The translations under genes were made by a program, and so were the position numbers. Shown piece by piece: positions 1 to 7,426 of a stretch of DNA of 22,879 bases. Numbering within the stretch: the first letter of the stretch is position 1; each line of letters starts with the position of its first letter. Source of the DNA: JBBSDV01 sp038240335 (GTDB lineage: Bacteria; Chloroflexota; Dehalococcoidia; DSTF01; JACRBR01). The notes beneath the pieces are model-generated. The model had not been told where the DNA came from, ran no database searches, and saw only the letters and a list, made by a program, of their open reading frames with translations. Location of the stretch: contig JBBSDV010000022.1 of the NCBI GenBank assembly GCA_038240335.1, positions 1 to 22,879 on the forward strand, read 5' to 3'.

Positions 1-330
1 CGCGACCATGCGGTAGCTGTCGATGATGAGATCCGCCGCCTCGTCCCAGTCGACCACACCCTCCATGTTGATGCCGACCCACCCCCTGTGCCCGACGTAC
101 TTCGGCCGGTAGTAGCGGTCGGGATTTGCTTCGATGAGCGTTTCTTGCAGGCCGAGCGGCGCGTTCACCCATAAACCGACGATCGGGTCGCCGTGATGGT
201 GATCCTCCCACGACGCGAAGACCTTGCCGCGCACAAACCACGTCGGCTCGCCGTGCGAAAGCCGCTCCTCCGTCTCGGGCAGGGCGAGCGCTATCTTCCG
301 GACACGATCGATCGGGGTGGTGCGTGGCAT
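1..330 (-). CDS. MmcQ/YjbR-family protein, 3' end beyond the window
   Basis: The minus strand reads an open frame of 110 codons from an ATG at 330 to the window edge without a stop, so the C-terminus is missing. It begins MPRTTPIDRVRKIALALPET and continues with GEPTWFVRGKVFASW and later YYRPKYVGHRGWVGINM. This is the usual layout of the MmcQ/YjbR (PF04237) family: an N-terminal helix ending in LPE(T/V), a 'F.V.GK.FA' strand pair, and a 'P..Y...GW..I.L' strand before a final helix. Members are small cytoplasmic proteins with a CyaY-like fold, often called DNA-binding on structural grounds; the biochemical role is not established. The family match is from memory of the motif pattern. No clear Shine-Dalgarno precedes the ATG. 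The gene is separated from fabF by about 316 bp holding a dispersed repeat, so it is probably transcribed independently. Confidence 0.8.
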   Translation of the reverse strand, partial: MPRTTPIDRVRKIALALPETEERLSHGEPTWFVRGKVFASWEDHHHGDPIVGLWVNAPLGLQETLIEANPDRYYRPKYVGHRGWVGINMEGVVDWDEAADLIIDSYRMVA

Positions 331-646
331 ATTTAGATGGCTTGATCGGCGCCGGCCGTTGACAAACGAACCGGTGGCTTCGCACGTGCCGGGTTCCAGG
401 CGGCGCAAGTTCGTGGTGCCCGCGGGCCGTCTGCTGACTCTTCCACGCCGCGTTGATAGAGGAGCACAAGCCGGGAGTGCCGAGAGCGGAGCGCACTCTG
501 CAGGGGGCCTGGGGGTGTCCCCCGGGTATCTGTATTTCCCACCAAACGCATCCGGGTACGAACGAGCGGACACGGCGATTTGGCGAGGACGTCGTGGATC
601 TGCCGGGAGGCGCTTCTCCAGACCGGCGAACGAAATGTGCGCGGCA
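331..646. other. Intergenic region with one dispersed repeat
   Basis: This 316-bp gap between two minus-strand genes has no convincing coding frame. The frames that cross it are low-complexity and resemble no family known to me. Its only recognisable content is the dispersed element at 465-578. No U-tracted hairpin for fabF was found. Confidence 0.6.
465..578 (+). repeat. Dispersed ~112-bp element, copy A (GGGGGTGTCCCCC core)
   Basis: This stretch matches the reverse complement of 8802-8913. Shared blocks in order are ACAAGC(C)GGGAGTGC, a GGGGGTGTCCCCCGG core (nearly self-complementary), CCGGGTACG, and AGCGGACACGGCGA at the far end, with diverged sequence between them. Neither copy lies in a recognisable gene or next to a transposase. 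It looks like a non-autonomous dispersed element or a conserved structured intergenic sequence. Confidence 0.7.
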
Positions 647-1921
647 CTAGCCTTCCTCGAATTTGCGGAAGACGAGGCAGGCGTTCTGGCCACCGAACCC
701 GAAGCTGTTCTTCAGCACGACCCTCACGTCGACACCCTCGCGCTTGACGTTCGGCACATAGTCGAGATCGCAATCCGGATCCGGAAATTCCTGGTTGATC
801 GTGGGGTGGATCTTGCCGGTGAGGATCGACTGCACGCAGGCCACCGACTCGATCGCCGCCGACGCACCGAGCGTGTGGCCAATGAGCGACTTCGTCGCGC
901 TGATCGGGATCTGGTAGGCAAGCTCGCCGAGCGCGCGCTTCATCGCGATCGTCTCGTACTTGTCGTTCATCTGGGTCGAGGTGGCGTGGGCGTTGATGTA
1001 GTCAACGTCTTCCGGCTTCAGGCCGGCGTCGTCGAGCGCCTGCGTCATGCACATCGCCGTCGTCTCGCCATCCTCGACGGGCACGACGACGTGATGCGCG
1101 TCCGACGTGCAGCCGTAACCCGCCAGCTCGGCGAGAATCGGCGCGCCGCGGCGCTGTGCATGCTCGAGCGATTCGACAACGAAGACACCGGCGCCCTCGG
1201 ACGACACGAATCCGTCGCGCTTTGAATCGAACGGGCGGCTCGCCGCTTGCGGTGGATCGTTGCTCGTCGAGAGGGCCTTCATCACATTGAACGCCGCGAG
1301 GCCAAGCTCCGAGAGCCCCGCCTCGGTGCCGCCGGTGATCATCACGTCGGCGCGGCCGGCGCGGATCATCTCCATCGCCTCGCCCATCGCGTTTCCGGCG
1401 GAAGCGCAGGCGGTACTGATCGTCGCGTTGTAGCCCTTGGCGCCGTAGCGCATCGCCACCTGCGCGGCTGCCATGTTGGGCAGCATCTTCACCATGTAGA
1501 AGGGGTCCATCCGCCGCGCGCCCTTCTGCGTGATGTCCTTGACGGCGCGGTCGGTGTCGGGATAGCCGCCCATGCCGTTGCCGAACAGCACGCCGACGCG
1601 GTACGGATCCGCCATCTGCGACACATCGAAGCGCGCGCCGTCGAGCGCCTCCGCGGCGGCAGCGAGGGCGAGCTGCGAGAAGCGCGCCATCCGCCGCGCT
1701 TCCTTGCGATCGATGAAGTCTTCGGGAACGAAGTTCTTCACCTCGCCGGCGATGTGGACATCGTACGCGGCCGAGTCGACCTGTGTCAGCCAATCGACGC
1801 CGGACTGCCCGGCGAGCGCGCGATCCCAGAACTCGGCGACGTTGTTGCCGAGCGGGTTGATCGTGCCCATACCGGTGATGACGACGCGCCGCCGCCCGTT
1901 GCCGTTTGTGCCGTTTTGCAT
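647..1921 (-). CDS. fabF: 3-oxoacyl-[acyl-carrier-protein] synthase II (FabF)
   Basis: Condensing enzyme of type II fatty-acid synthesis: it joins malonyl-ACP to an acyl-ACP in the cytoplasm, releasing CO2. The 424-aa product has the normal FabF length. The thiolase-fold triad is complete: Cys172 in STACASAGNAMGE, His312 in INAHATSTQMND and His349 in ATKSLIGHTLGASA, with Lys344 in the same motif. The C-terminal NSFGFGGQNACLVF strand is typical. The frame stays open upstream, but the ATG at 1921 was chosen because it directly precedes the conserved RRVVITGMGTINPLG start; it follows a weak GGGGC Shine-Dalgarno. The folC stop lies 14 bp upstream on the same strand, so the two genes are probably co-transcribed. 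No acyl carrier protein or fabD/fabG gene adjoins it. Function is secure; its place as the main or a second elongation enzyme cannot be told from here. Confidence 0.96.
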   Translation of the reverse strand: MQNGTNGNGRRRVVITGMGTINPLGNNVAEFWDRALAGQSGVDWLTQVDSAAYDVHIAGEVKNFVPEDFIDRKEARRMARFSQLALAAAAEALDGARFDVSQMADPYRVGVLFGNGMGGYPDTDRAVKDITQKGARRMDPFYMVKMLPNMAAAQVAMRYGAKGYNATISTACASAGNAMGEAMEMIRAGRADVMITGGTEAGLSELGLAAFNVMKALSTSNDPPQAASRPFDSKRDGFVSSEGAGVFVVESLEHAQRRGAPILAELAGYGCTSDAHHVVVPVEDGETTAMCMTQALDDAGLKPEDVDYINAHATSTQMNDKYETIAMKRALGELAYQIPISATKSLIGHTLGASAAIESVACVQSILTGKIHPTINQEFPDPDCDLDYVPNVKREGVDVRVVLKNSFGFGGQNACLVFRKFEEG

Positions 1922-1935
1922 GCGGATTGCCCCGG

Positions 1936-3480
1936 TCACGATGCCCCGGGCGCGCCGCCCGAAGGCGCATTGAGGGGCGCTAATGCCAGCATGATCATAT
2001 CTGATTCGATGCCGAGAAGGTACTCGCGCAGCGCCGCGACGAAGCCGATCGACCCGAACGCGACCACGGCGCCGCGCTCGCCAGCCGCCGCTGCCGCGCT
2101 TTCGTACGCCTGCTCGAGATCGCCGGAAACGGACACGAGCAGGTCGTGCGCGCGGAAGGCATCGGCGACGACGCGAGAATCGGCGGCGCGCGCGCTGCGC
2201 CACGACGTCACGAAGACCTGGTCTGCCATCGGCGCGATCGCATCGGCCATCGCGGCGACGTCTTTGCCGGCAAGCGTGCCGAACAGGAATACCGCGTGCG
2301 AGAGTGATGCATGCTCGCGCAGCGCCGCCGTCATGCGCATCGCCGAATCGCCGTTGTGCGCGCCGTCAATGATGACGAGCGGCCGGTGACTCGCCACCGA
2401 CGACCGCCGCAGCACCTCGAGGCGAGCTGGCCAAGCGACCTTCGCGAGACCGGCGCTCACGTGCGCCGGCGTAAGCTCGATATCGGCTTGCGCCGCGAAC
2501 TCTTCGCTGGCGATGATCGCCGTCGCTGCGTTGTCCAACTGGTGGCGGCCGATCAGCGGCAGCGTCGCCGCGTACAGGCCGCGTGGCGTCTTCAGCTTGA
2601 ACTGCTGCTCATCGAGCGTCGCCGATGTGCGCGACAGCTGGCACACCTTTGCCACCTCGATCATCGTGGCGCCGCGCTCGTCCGCGACCGCGTGAAACGC
2701 GTCGAGCGCGGCCTCCCGCTGCGGCGCCGCGATCACCATCGCGCCCGCCGTTATGATCCCGGCCTTCTGCGCCGCGATCGCCGCGATCGTGTCGCCGAGG
2801 ATCGCCGTGTGTTCGAGGCTGATCGGAGTGAGGACGCATATGGAGGTTGGAGGTTGGCGATTGGTGATTGGTGACTCGCGCGGATCGATCGACGACGCAG
2901 CGCCCTCCGACGACGGACGATCGACGACCGGAAAACCATGAAACACATTCGTGGAATCGAGGGTCCCGCCGAGGCCGACCTCGATGATCTGGACATCGAC
3001 GTCGTGGTCGCGAAAGGCGACGAAGGCGGCGGCGGTGAGCGCGTCGAAGGCGATGAACTCGCGCCCGGGGAACCGCGGCTCAACGCGCTCGATCGCCGCG
3101 CGCACCGACGTCATCGCCGCCGCGAACTCGTCGCGCTCGATCGGCCTGCCGTCGATGCGAATGCGCTCGGTGTAGCGGTGCAGGTGCGGGCTGATGTAGT
3201 AGCCCGTGTGCAGCCCAGCCGCCACGAGGACGGCCTCGATCATCGCGCCGGTGCTGCCCTTCCCCTTTGATCCGGCGATGTGTATCCGACCGCGCCCGAG
3301 ATGCGGGTCGCCGAGCTCGGCGAGCAGCGCCAGCATCGGCGCGGCATCACTGCGCGCGGAGAACGCGCCGCTCCGCTCGAAGTCCGGCAACGTCAGGAGC
3401 CAGCGAAGCGTCGCGTCGTAGGCCGAGTTTGTGGTTGGTAGTTTGTCGTTCGTAGTTCGCCGGTCGCGGTTCGAGTTCAC
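1936..3480 (-). CDS. folC: Folylpolyglutamate/dihydrofolate synthase (FolC) with repeat-derived insertion
   Basis: Mur-ligase-family enzyme that adds glutamate to dihydropteroate and/or folates using ATP. Visible motifs are the P-loop GSKGKGST (residues 70-77), IIEVGLGGTLDSTN (165-178), TPISLEHTAILG (218-229) and the C-terminal-domain DGAHNGD (372-378). At 514 aa it is long for FolC, usually about 420-450. Two stretches explain the excess. Residues 1-19, starting with GTG at 3480, are encoded by a 7-bp-period repeat. Residues about 186-213, between FPVVD and ICVLTPIS, are also repeat-derived and have no counterpart in family members known to me. Both keep the frame open. No ATG, GTG or TTG occurs between the repeat-coded N-terminus and YDATLRWLLTLPDF, where family homology begins, so the GTG is the likely start. 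The gene lies 14 bp upstream of fabF. The core motifs are intact, so activity is plausible. Confidence 0.92.
   Translation of the reverse strand: MNSNRDRRTTNDKLPTTNSAYDATLRWLLTLPDFERSGAFSARSDAAPMLALLAELGDPHLGRGRIHIAGSKGKGSTGAMIEAVLVAAGLHTGYYISPHLHRYTERIRIDGRPIERDEFAAAMTSVRAAIERVEPRFPGREFIAFDALTAAAFVAFRDHDVDVQIIEVGLGGTLDSTNVFHGFPVVDRPSSEGAASSIDPRESPITNRQPPTSICVLTPISLEHTAILGDTIAAIAAQKAGIITAGAMVIAAPQREAALDAFHAVADERGATMIEVAKVCQLSRTSATLDEQQFKLKTPRGLYAATLPLIGRHQLDNAATAIIASEEFAAQADIELTPAHVSAGLAKVAWPARLEVLRRSSVASHRPLVIIDGAHNGDSAMRMTAALREHASLSHAVFLFGTLAGKDVAAMADAIAPMADQVFVTSWRSARAADSRVVADAFRAHDLLVSVSGDLEQAYESAAAAAGERGAVVAFGSIGFVAALREYLLGIESDMIMLALAPLNAPSGGAPGAS
2842..2930. repeat. 7-bp-period repeat inside folC
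   Basis: Five adjacent heptamers lie at 2842-2876 (GGAGGTT, GGAGGTT, GGCGATT, GGTGATT, GGTGACT), and three more at 2910-2930 follow ACGANSG. The segment between is GC-rich and degenerate. Together they encode the extra loop of FolC (about residues 186-213), which reads RPSSEGAASSIDP then RESPITNRQPPTS. It belongs to the same period-7 class as the intergenic arrays elsewhere in the window. Confidence 0.8.
3427..3475. repeat. Heptamer array at the folC start
   Basis: Seven consecutive 7-bp units follow GTTNGTN: GTTTGTG, GTTGGTA, GTTTGTC, GTTCGTA, GTTCGCC, GGTCGCG, GTTCGAG. The array encodes residues 2-18 of the predicted FolC (including RRTTNDKLPTTN) and lies just inside the GTG start at 3480. 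Confidence 0.9.
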
Positions 3481-3644
3481 ACGTGTCTCGTTCAGTTTAT
3501 GACGATGGAAGCTTCATGAGTGCGGCTGCGAAGCGCCAGAGGAGCAAGGATCGATCGGACCCACCGAGATCTGGGCCGTCGAACGTTCTACCGTCTCGCT
3601 TGAGGATGCGTCCATCGATGGACGCCTGAGGTACACCCGCCGCT

Positions 3645-3672
3645 GAACTACAAACGACGAACTACGAACTAC
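3645..3672. repeat. Heptamer array over the end of a membrane-protein gene
   Basis: Four 7-bp units: GAACTAC, AAACGAC, GAACTAC, GAACTAC. The minus-strand gene to its right takes its TAG stop (3669-3671) from the last unit. It has the same unit type, in opposite orientation, as the array at 3427-3475, 170 bp away. Confidence 0.85.
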
Positions 3673-3992
3673 AGAAACAGCACTCCGAGGATCACCGCCA
3701 GCGCGACGAGGCTGACGACGGCGTGCGCGCTCCATGATGCGAGCTTGTGGATGTCGCGGATGCGCTCGAGGTAGATGTGGGCGAGGGCGCCGGTCTCCAT
3801 CGCCAGGCCGGCGGCGACGACGAGTCGCACGCTCGTCGAGGAATCGCGGATGACCCATATTAGGAGAGGCGCAATCGTCAGGTAGATCGCGCAGAGGAGA
3901 TAGAAGGTCGCGCGGCTGAAGGCGATATAGAACGGACCGACGGACCCTTCTACGAGTCCGTCGGTCCGATTGTTGCCGATCGCGCTGCTCAC
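3669..3992 (-). CDS. Small three-helix membrane protein of unknown function
   Basis: The product is 107 aa from a GTG at 3992 (SSAIGNNRTDGLVEGSVGPF...). It has a short polar N-terminus and three predicted membrane segments: about residues 27-46 (FYLLCAIYLTIAPLLIWVI), 51-70 (VRLVVAAGLAMETGALAHI) and 88-107 (AVVSLVALAVILGVLFL). A basic loop, ERIRDIHK, precedes the last helix. I do not recognise a family. The start was chosen because the upstream 21-codon ORF ends TAG with its G shared by this GTG (TAGTG). That points to translational coupling, and the GTG has no Shine-Dalgarno of its own. A longer ATG-started frame from 4106 would read through the small ORF region in a poorly hydrophobic frame and is less likely. 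The TAG stop lies inside a heptamer repeat, so the original C-terminus may have been altered. Confidence 0.65.
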   Translation of the reverse strand: MSSAIGNNRTDGLVEGSVGPFYIAFSRATFYLLCAIYLTIAPLLIWVIRDSSTSVRLVVAAGLAMETGALAHIYLERIRDIHKLASWSAHAVVSLVALAVILGVLFL

Positions 3993-4057
3993 TAGAACAG
4001 AATGACAAGCAGGACGATGATGAGAATGAGGACGAGTAGTCCACCACCGATATACAT
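3992..4057 (-). CDS. Tiny 21-aa hydrophobic peptide ORF, coupled to the next gene
   Basis: The minus strand carries a strong Shine-Dalgarno (AGGGAGG, about 4063-4069) spaced correctly before an ATG at 4057. It opens MYIGGGLLVLILIIVLLVILF and stops at TAG (3992-3994). The peptide is one membrane helix with a Gly-rich N-terminus and no charged residue. Its stop overlaps the GTG of the downstream membrane protein (TAGTG). The strong ribosome site, uniform hydrophobicity and stop-start overlap support real translation. It may be a functional membrane micropeptide or a leader coupling translation of the next gene. Single-helix proteins of this sort are known in many bacteria but usually escape annotation. 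Upstream, 4058-4321 holds no other gene and presumably the promoter, which I could not place. Confidence 0.6.
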   Translation of the reverse strand: MYIGGGLLVLILIIVLLVILF

Positions 4058-4321
4058 GATTGACCTCCCTTTCTGGGGTCATTCTCGCAGGCGAGGCATA
4101 AAGCAACCGTCAACACCGCGATACCACAGGCGGCGATTCAATTTACGTCCTCACATTGCACAGGGAGGCAGGCGCGAACCTGAAAAGGGTGCTTGGGCTC
4201 CTTCGTATCGCCAATTCGGAAGCTGCGCGAGGGAGCGATCGCTGGGAAGGCACGCCCCAGTCGCCAGCGGCGGTTCTCCGTTGCGACGCGGGACGCGTAA
4301 CGACCTCCGACTTCCAGCTGC

Positions 4322-5296
4322 CTAGGTAATAGCTGGCTCGTCGTTGTCGATCTCGACTTCGATCGGGATCGGTGCGGAGGACAGCGCCGTCTCCGGCATC
4401 GCGGCTTCGAGGGCAAGGACGGCGTTGAGGGACGCGATCGCAACTTCGATCTGGGTGTCGTCGGGGTCGCGCGTCGTCATCTTCTGCAGCCACAGATTGG
4501 GATACTGCGCGAAGCGGAAGATCGGGTGATTCTCGAGCGATTGGCTGGCGCGCAGGAACTCGTAGGCGACGCCGGCGATCACCGGTGTCAGGACGACACG
4601 TTCAAGGATCCGGATCAGCACCGGCGGCGTGCCGAGCACGGAGAACGCAACGAACGACAATACGCCGACGGTCAGCAGGAACGCCGTGCCGCAGCGCGGG
4701 TGGGCATTCGGGAATGTGCGGACATTGTCGATCGTCAGCGGCAGGCCATGCTCGTGCGCGTGAATCGCCCGGTGCTCGGCGCCGTGGTACGAGAAGACGC
4801 GCTGGACCTCCGGCAGCCGCCCGATGAACCAGATGTAGCCGAGCAGCATGCCGATACGGAGCACGCCCTCGGAAAGCACTTCCGCCTCGCCGCTGCCGGT
4901 AACGCGGCTGACCCAGCCCGTGAGCAGCACCGGACCGACGAAGAACGTCGCCGCGGCAATCGTTAGCGCCGCAACCGAGACCGCGATGTCGCTGAAGCTC
5001 GCTTTGCTGTCGCCGTCGCCGCGCCCCGAGGCGACCTGCGAAGACCAGTACAACGAGCGGATGCCAAGCGAGAAGGTCTCGTACAGCGTGACGATGCCGC
5101 GAACAAGCGGAATCTTGCGCAGCGAGGATGTGTAGGGCGATTCCGTGACTTCGGTGTTGGTGACGATGCGGCCATCAGGCGCGCGCACCGCGATCGCCAT
5201 GCCGCGCGGCCCGCGGATCATCACGCCCTCGATGACGGCCTGCCCGCCGTACGGTGTCGCCTGGTAGGTGGGAGAGGCTGATGCTGATTCTTGCAC
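4322..5296 (-). CDS. DUF1385 (YqhQ-like) integral membrane protein
   Basis: The 324-aa product opens with a GGQAVIEGVMIRGP block (residues 17-30), then KIPLVRGIVTLYET, and later the family hallmarks SYHGAEHRAIHAHE (169-182) and FPNAHPRCGTAF (195-206). This pattern defines DUF1385 (PF07136), widespread in Firmicutes and Chloroflexota. The His/Cys-rich motifs suggest a metal site, but the biochemical function is unknown. Hydrophobic segments lie at about 103-130, 145-162, 205-222 and 230-248. The acidic tail after residue 275 looks variable. Translation starts at GTG 5296, preceded by AGGTGA at a good distance. A near-consensus promoter (5322-5350) would give a short 5' leader. The next gene upstream is divergent. 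Confidence 0.88.
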   Translation of the reverse strand: MQESASASPTYQATPYGGQAVIEGVMIRGPRGMAIAVRAPDGRIVTNTEVTESPYTSSLRKIPLVRGIVTLYETFSLGIRSLYWSSQVASGRGDGDSKASFSDIAVSVAALTIAAATFFVGPVLLTGWVSRVTGSGEAEVLSEGVLRIGMLLGYIWFIGRLPEVQRVFSYHGAEHRAIHAHEHGLPLTIDNVRTFPNAHPRCGTAFLLTVGVLSFVAFSVLGTPPVLIRILERVVLTPVIAGVAYEFLRASQSLENHPIFRFAQYPNLWLQKMTTRDPDDTQIEVAIASLNAVLALEAAMPETALSSAPIPIEVEIDNDEPAIT

Positions 5297-5321
5297 GGGA
5301 TATCACCTTTGGTGTCGCAGA

Positions 5322-5350
5322 TATATCAACAGCGTAACAAAACGTGTCAA
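5322..5350 (-). promoter_or_regulatory. Sigma-70-type promoter for the DUF1385 gene
   Basis: On the minus strand, a perfect -35 TTGACA (5345-5350) is followed after 17 bp by GATATA (5322-5327); TATATC, 2 bp further on, is an alternative -10. The predicted start of transcription is near 5315, giving a leader of about 20 nt that contains the AGGTGA ribosome site before GTG 5296. Confidence 0.7.
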
Positions 5351-5510
5351 GGGCGCGCGTACCACTTTCCGTGGAACATCGACGGAGTGCTGCTTAAGGT
5401 ACGACCGCCGCTCCCTCGCAGCCGTGCGGGAGAACCCTGATCCTCCGGGCCACCACTCGCGACGACACTCCTGCGGGTCGGCGCGCGCGCCGCGAGCAGG
5501 AGGCTGTCCC

Positions 5511-7379
5511 GTGGCTGTAATCTCGGTTCGGCGGGCGGCGGTGCGGGCGGGCTTCGACGCCGTTGCGTTACAGCGCGCCGGGGTGTCGGCGCTGCTTTTC
5601 GCGGCGATTGGCGTCGAGTCGATGGTGCTGGCAACATGGATGCCGGACACGCTTGCGGTCTGGTTCTCGCCCGAGAAGAACGGCTTCGGCGACTTTCCGG
5701 TCTTCTACCACAACGCACAGTCGATCTCGCTCAACGCCTTCTATAGCCCTGGCCTCTCGCTGCTGATGCATCCGCTCACCTGGTTCAGCATGCGCACGGC
5801 CTTCACGATCTACTTCGCGATCAACATCGGCGCACTCGCCGGCGTCGCGTACCTCGCCCAACGCGGTGTGGCGAGCGCGGCGGCGAAGGTCGCGGTCGCG
5901 CTCGCGATCTTCGCCTTGCCGCAGACGCACTGGGCGCTGCGCGTCGGCCACTTCACCGAGATCCTCGCATTCGCGTCGCTCGGCGGCCTCCTGCTGTGCG
6001 ACCGGCGGTCCGTCGTCGCGGGGTTGCTGATCGGCGTGCTGGCGCTGAAGCCGCAGTATCTGCCGGTGCCGCTGTTGTACTTCGCCTGCACGCGGAACTG
6101 GCGCGCGCTCGGGGCGTCGGTTGGTTCGCTGGCGCTGCTCGGCGTCGCCGGTGTGGCGGCCATGGCCGTGCGCGACGGCAGCGTGTACGAATTCGCCCAC
6201 ACCGCCCGCTACTACATCGACGGCATCGCCACCGACGCCAGTTTTCTGACGCTCGGGCAGCGCGACCAGGCGTACCAGCAGGGGTGGCAGTACTCGTGGT
6301 ACGGCTTCCTCGTCAGCGCCGGCATCGACCGCAACCCGCTGATCGCCGCCGAGCTGTTTGCGATTAGCGGCGGGGCGATGCTGCTCGCCTGGTGGCGCTG
6401 CAGCGCATCGGTCGCGAAGGTGGCGACGGCACTCGGCATGCTGCTGTTGACGCCGCACACGTCCTTCTACAACTGGAGCATGCTGGCCGTCGCCGCGGCG
6501 TTGCTGCTGCGATCAGATCTGCGGCCGCGCGCGCTCGTGCCGTTGATGCTCGTCGGGATGGCGGCCGCCGCTGCCGCGACGCAGAACGCAACACCGTTTC
6601 CGCTCCCGTACGACGCCTATCGCCCGGCCGGCACGCTCGGCCTGTACTGGGTGCAGCCGGCGGCGCTCGCCTGCATCGCTGCGCTGGCAATCATCGGCGA
6701 TCGCGGCAAACGGCAGTCAGCAGCGGCGATCAATACGGCCAATGAGGACGTGCCAACCGGCGTCCGCGCTGTCGTGCGCGCGACGCCAACGCTCGCGCTC
6801 GCATCCAACGCGGAGCCACGCCGACCACCCAGCATCTCGCGATACGCGCCGAGCATGGTGCTCGCAGCGACGGCGCTCGTCGCCATTGCGAGCGGCGCGG
6901 TCGCGTCGGCGTACGTGTCGGCCAGCGGCCCGTTTCGCGGCGACGCCTACTTCGAGCGATCGGCCGTCCTGCAGGCGCTGCCGGCGGACTTCCCGCGGCC
7001 TGCGGACGCCGAGATCGCACACGTAGGCGCCGGCTCACAGCTGCCATATCGCATCGAGTGGCAGTCGCCCGCACCGACGAGCGATGTCGCCGCGCTGATG
7101 CGGACGCGCCTCGACGACGGCAGTTGGAAGATCGTCGATGCGACGGAGAACGACGGCGCGATCACGATGCGCTCGGCGCGCGCCGGCGATGGCATGCTGC
7201 CACCCGTCGTCGCCGAGTTGCGCATCACGGCGGGGACTGCGGGCTCGACGATGCGACTGGAGTTCGCGCCGCTGCCTGTGAGCCTCGTTCCGGGCTACGA
7301 CGCATGGCTTCAGCACCTCGGCCTCGTCGTGCACAGCGTCGATCCCGCCTCGGATGCCGCAAACGTGCCGCTGCGGTAA
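5511..7379 (+). CDS. GT87-like polyprenyl-linked glycosyltransferase with C-terminal soluble domain
   Basis: Multi-pass membrane protein of 622 aa. Residues ~1-430 contain roughly ten hydrophobic segments. They also show the GT87 (DUF2029) pattern: GDFPVFYHNAQS after the first helix with the expected catalytic-type Asp, WALRVGHFTEILAFASLGGLL, and LALKPQYLPVPLLYF followed by a basic RNWRAL loop. GT87 enzymes such as actinobacterial PimE-type mannosyltransferases use polyprenyl-phosphate sugars at the outer face of the membrane; donor and acceptor here are unknown. After a linker and another helix (~444-470) comes a soluble segment (~488-605), starting LPADFPRPADAE and including YRIEW, MRTRLDDGSWKIVD and TMRLEFAPLP. 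The GTG at 5511 was chosen because AGGAGG at 5498-5503 sits 7 nt before it. The frame runs further upstream but without hydrophobic or conserved content. It converges on trxB. Confidence 0.75.
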   Translation: MAVISVRRAAVRAGFDAVALQRAGVSALLFAAIGVESMVLATWMPDTLAVWFSPEKNGFGDFPVFYHNAQSISLNAFYSPGLSLLMHPLTWFSMRTAFTIYFAINIGALAGVAYLAQRGVASAAAKVAVALAIFALPQTHWALRVGHFTEILAFASLGGLLLCDRRSVVAGLLIGVLALKPQYLPVPLLYFACTRNWRALGASVGSLALLGVAGVAAMAVRDGSVYEFAHTARYYIDGIATDASFLTLGQRDQAYQQGWQYSWYGFLVSAGIDRNPLIAAELFAISGGAMLLAWWRCSASVAKVATALGMLLLTPHTSFYNWSMLAVAAALLLRSDLRPRALVPLMLVGMAAAAAATQNATPFPLPYDAYRPAGTLGLYWVQPAALACIAALAIIGDRGKRQSAAAINTANEDVPTGVRAVVRATPTLALASNAEPRRPPSISRYAPSMVLAATALVAIASGAVASAYVSASGPFRGDAYFERSAVLQALPADFPRPADAEIAHVGAGSQLPYRIEWQSPAPTSDVAALMRTRLDDGSWKIVDATENDGAITMRSARAGDGMLPPVVAELRITAGTAGSTMRLEFAPLPVSLVPGYDAWLQHLGLVVHSVDPASDAANVPLR

Positions 7380-7382
7380 GCA

Positions 7383-7424
7383 CACCAGTCGCAAGTCACC
7401 AACAACCAATCACAATACGACCAG
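7383..7424. repeat. Heptamer-like array between convergent genes
   Basis: The whole 47-bp gap between two convergent stop codons is an imperfect 7-bp-period stretch: CACCAGT, CGCAAGT, CACCAAC, AACCAAT, CACAATA, CGACCAG. The CCAAT/CCAAC units match the complement of the GATTGGT units inside folC. No ordinary terminator hairpin is present here. Confidence 0.6.
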
Positions 7425-7426
7425 CA

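Noticed and set aside
359..364. TTGACA on the plus strand as a -35 box
   Set aside because: No -10-like sequence lies 16-19 bp downstream and no plus-strand gene follows.
224..1225. Long plus-strand open frame of 333 codons over the left end
   Set aside because: It is antisense to the MmcQ-like gene and fabF, is Arg/Val/Asp-rich and has no recognisable motif. Such frames arise from GC-rich codon bias opposite real genes.
3514..4116. 200-codon minus-strand frame over the small membrane protein region
   Set aside because: It is Arg/Ser-rich, includes the heptamer array and overlaps the better-supported hydrophobic frames, so it is not a credible gene.
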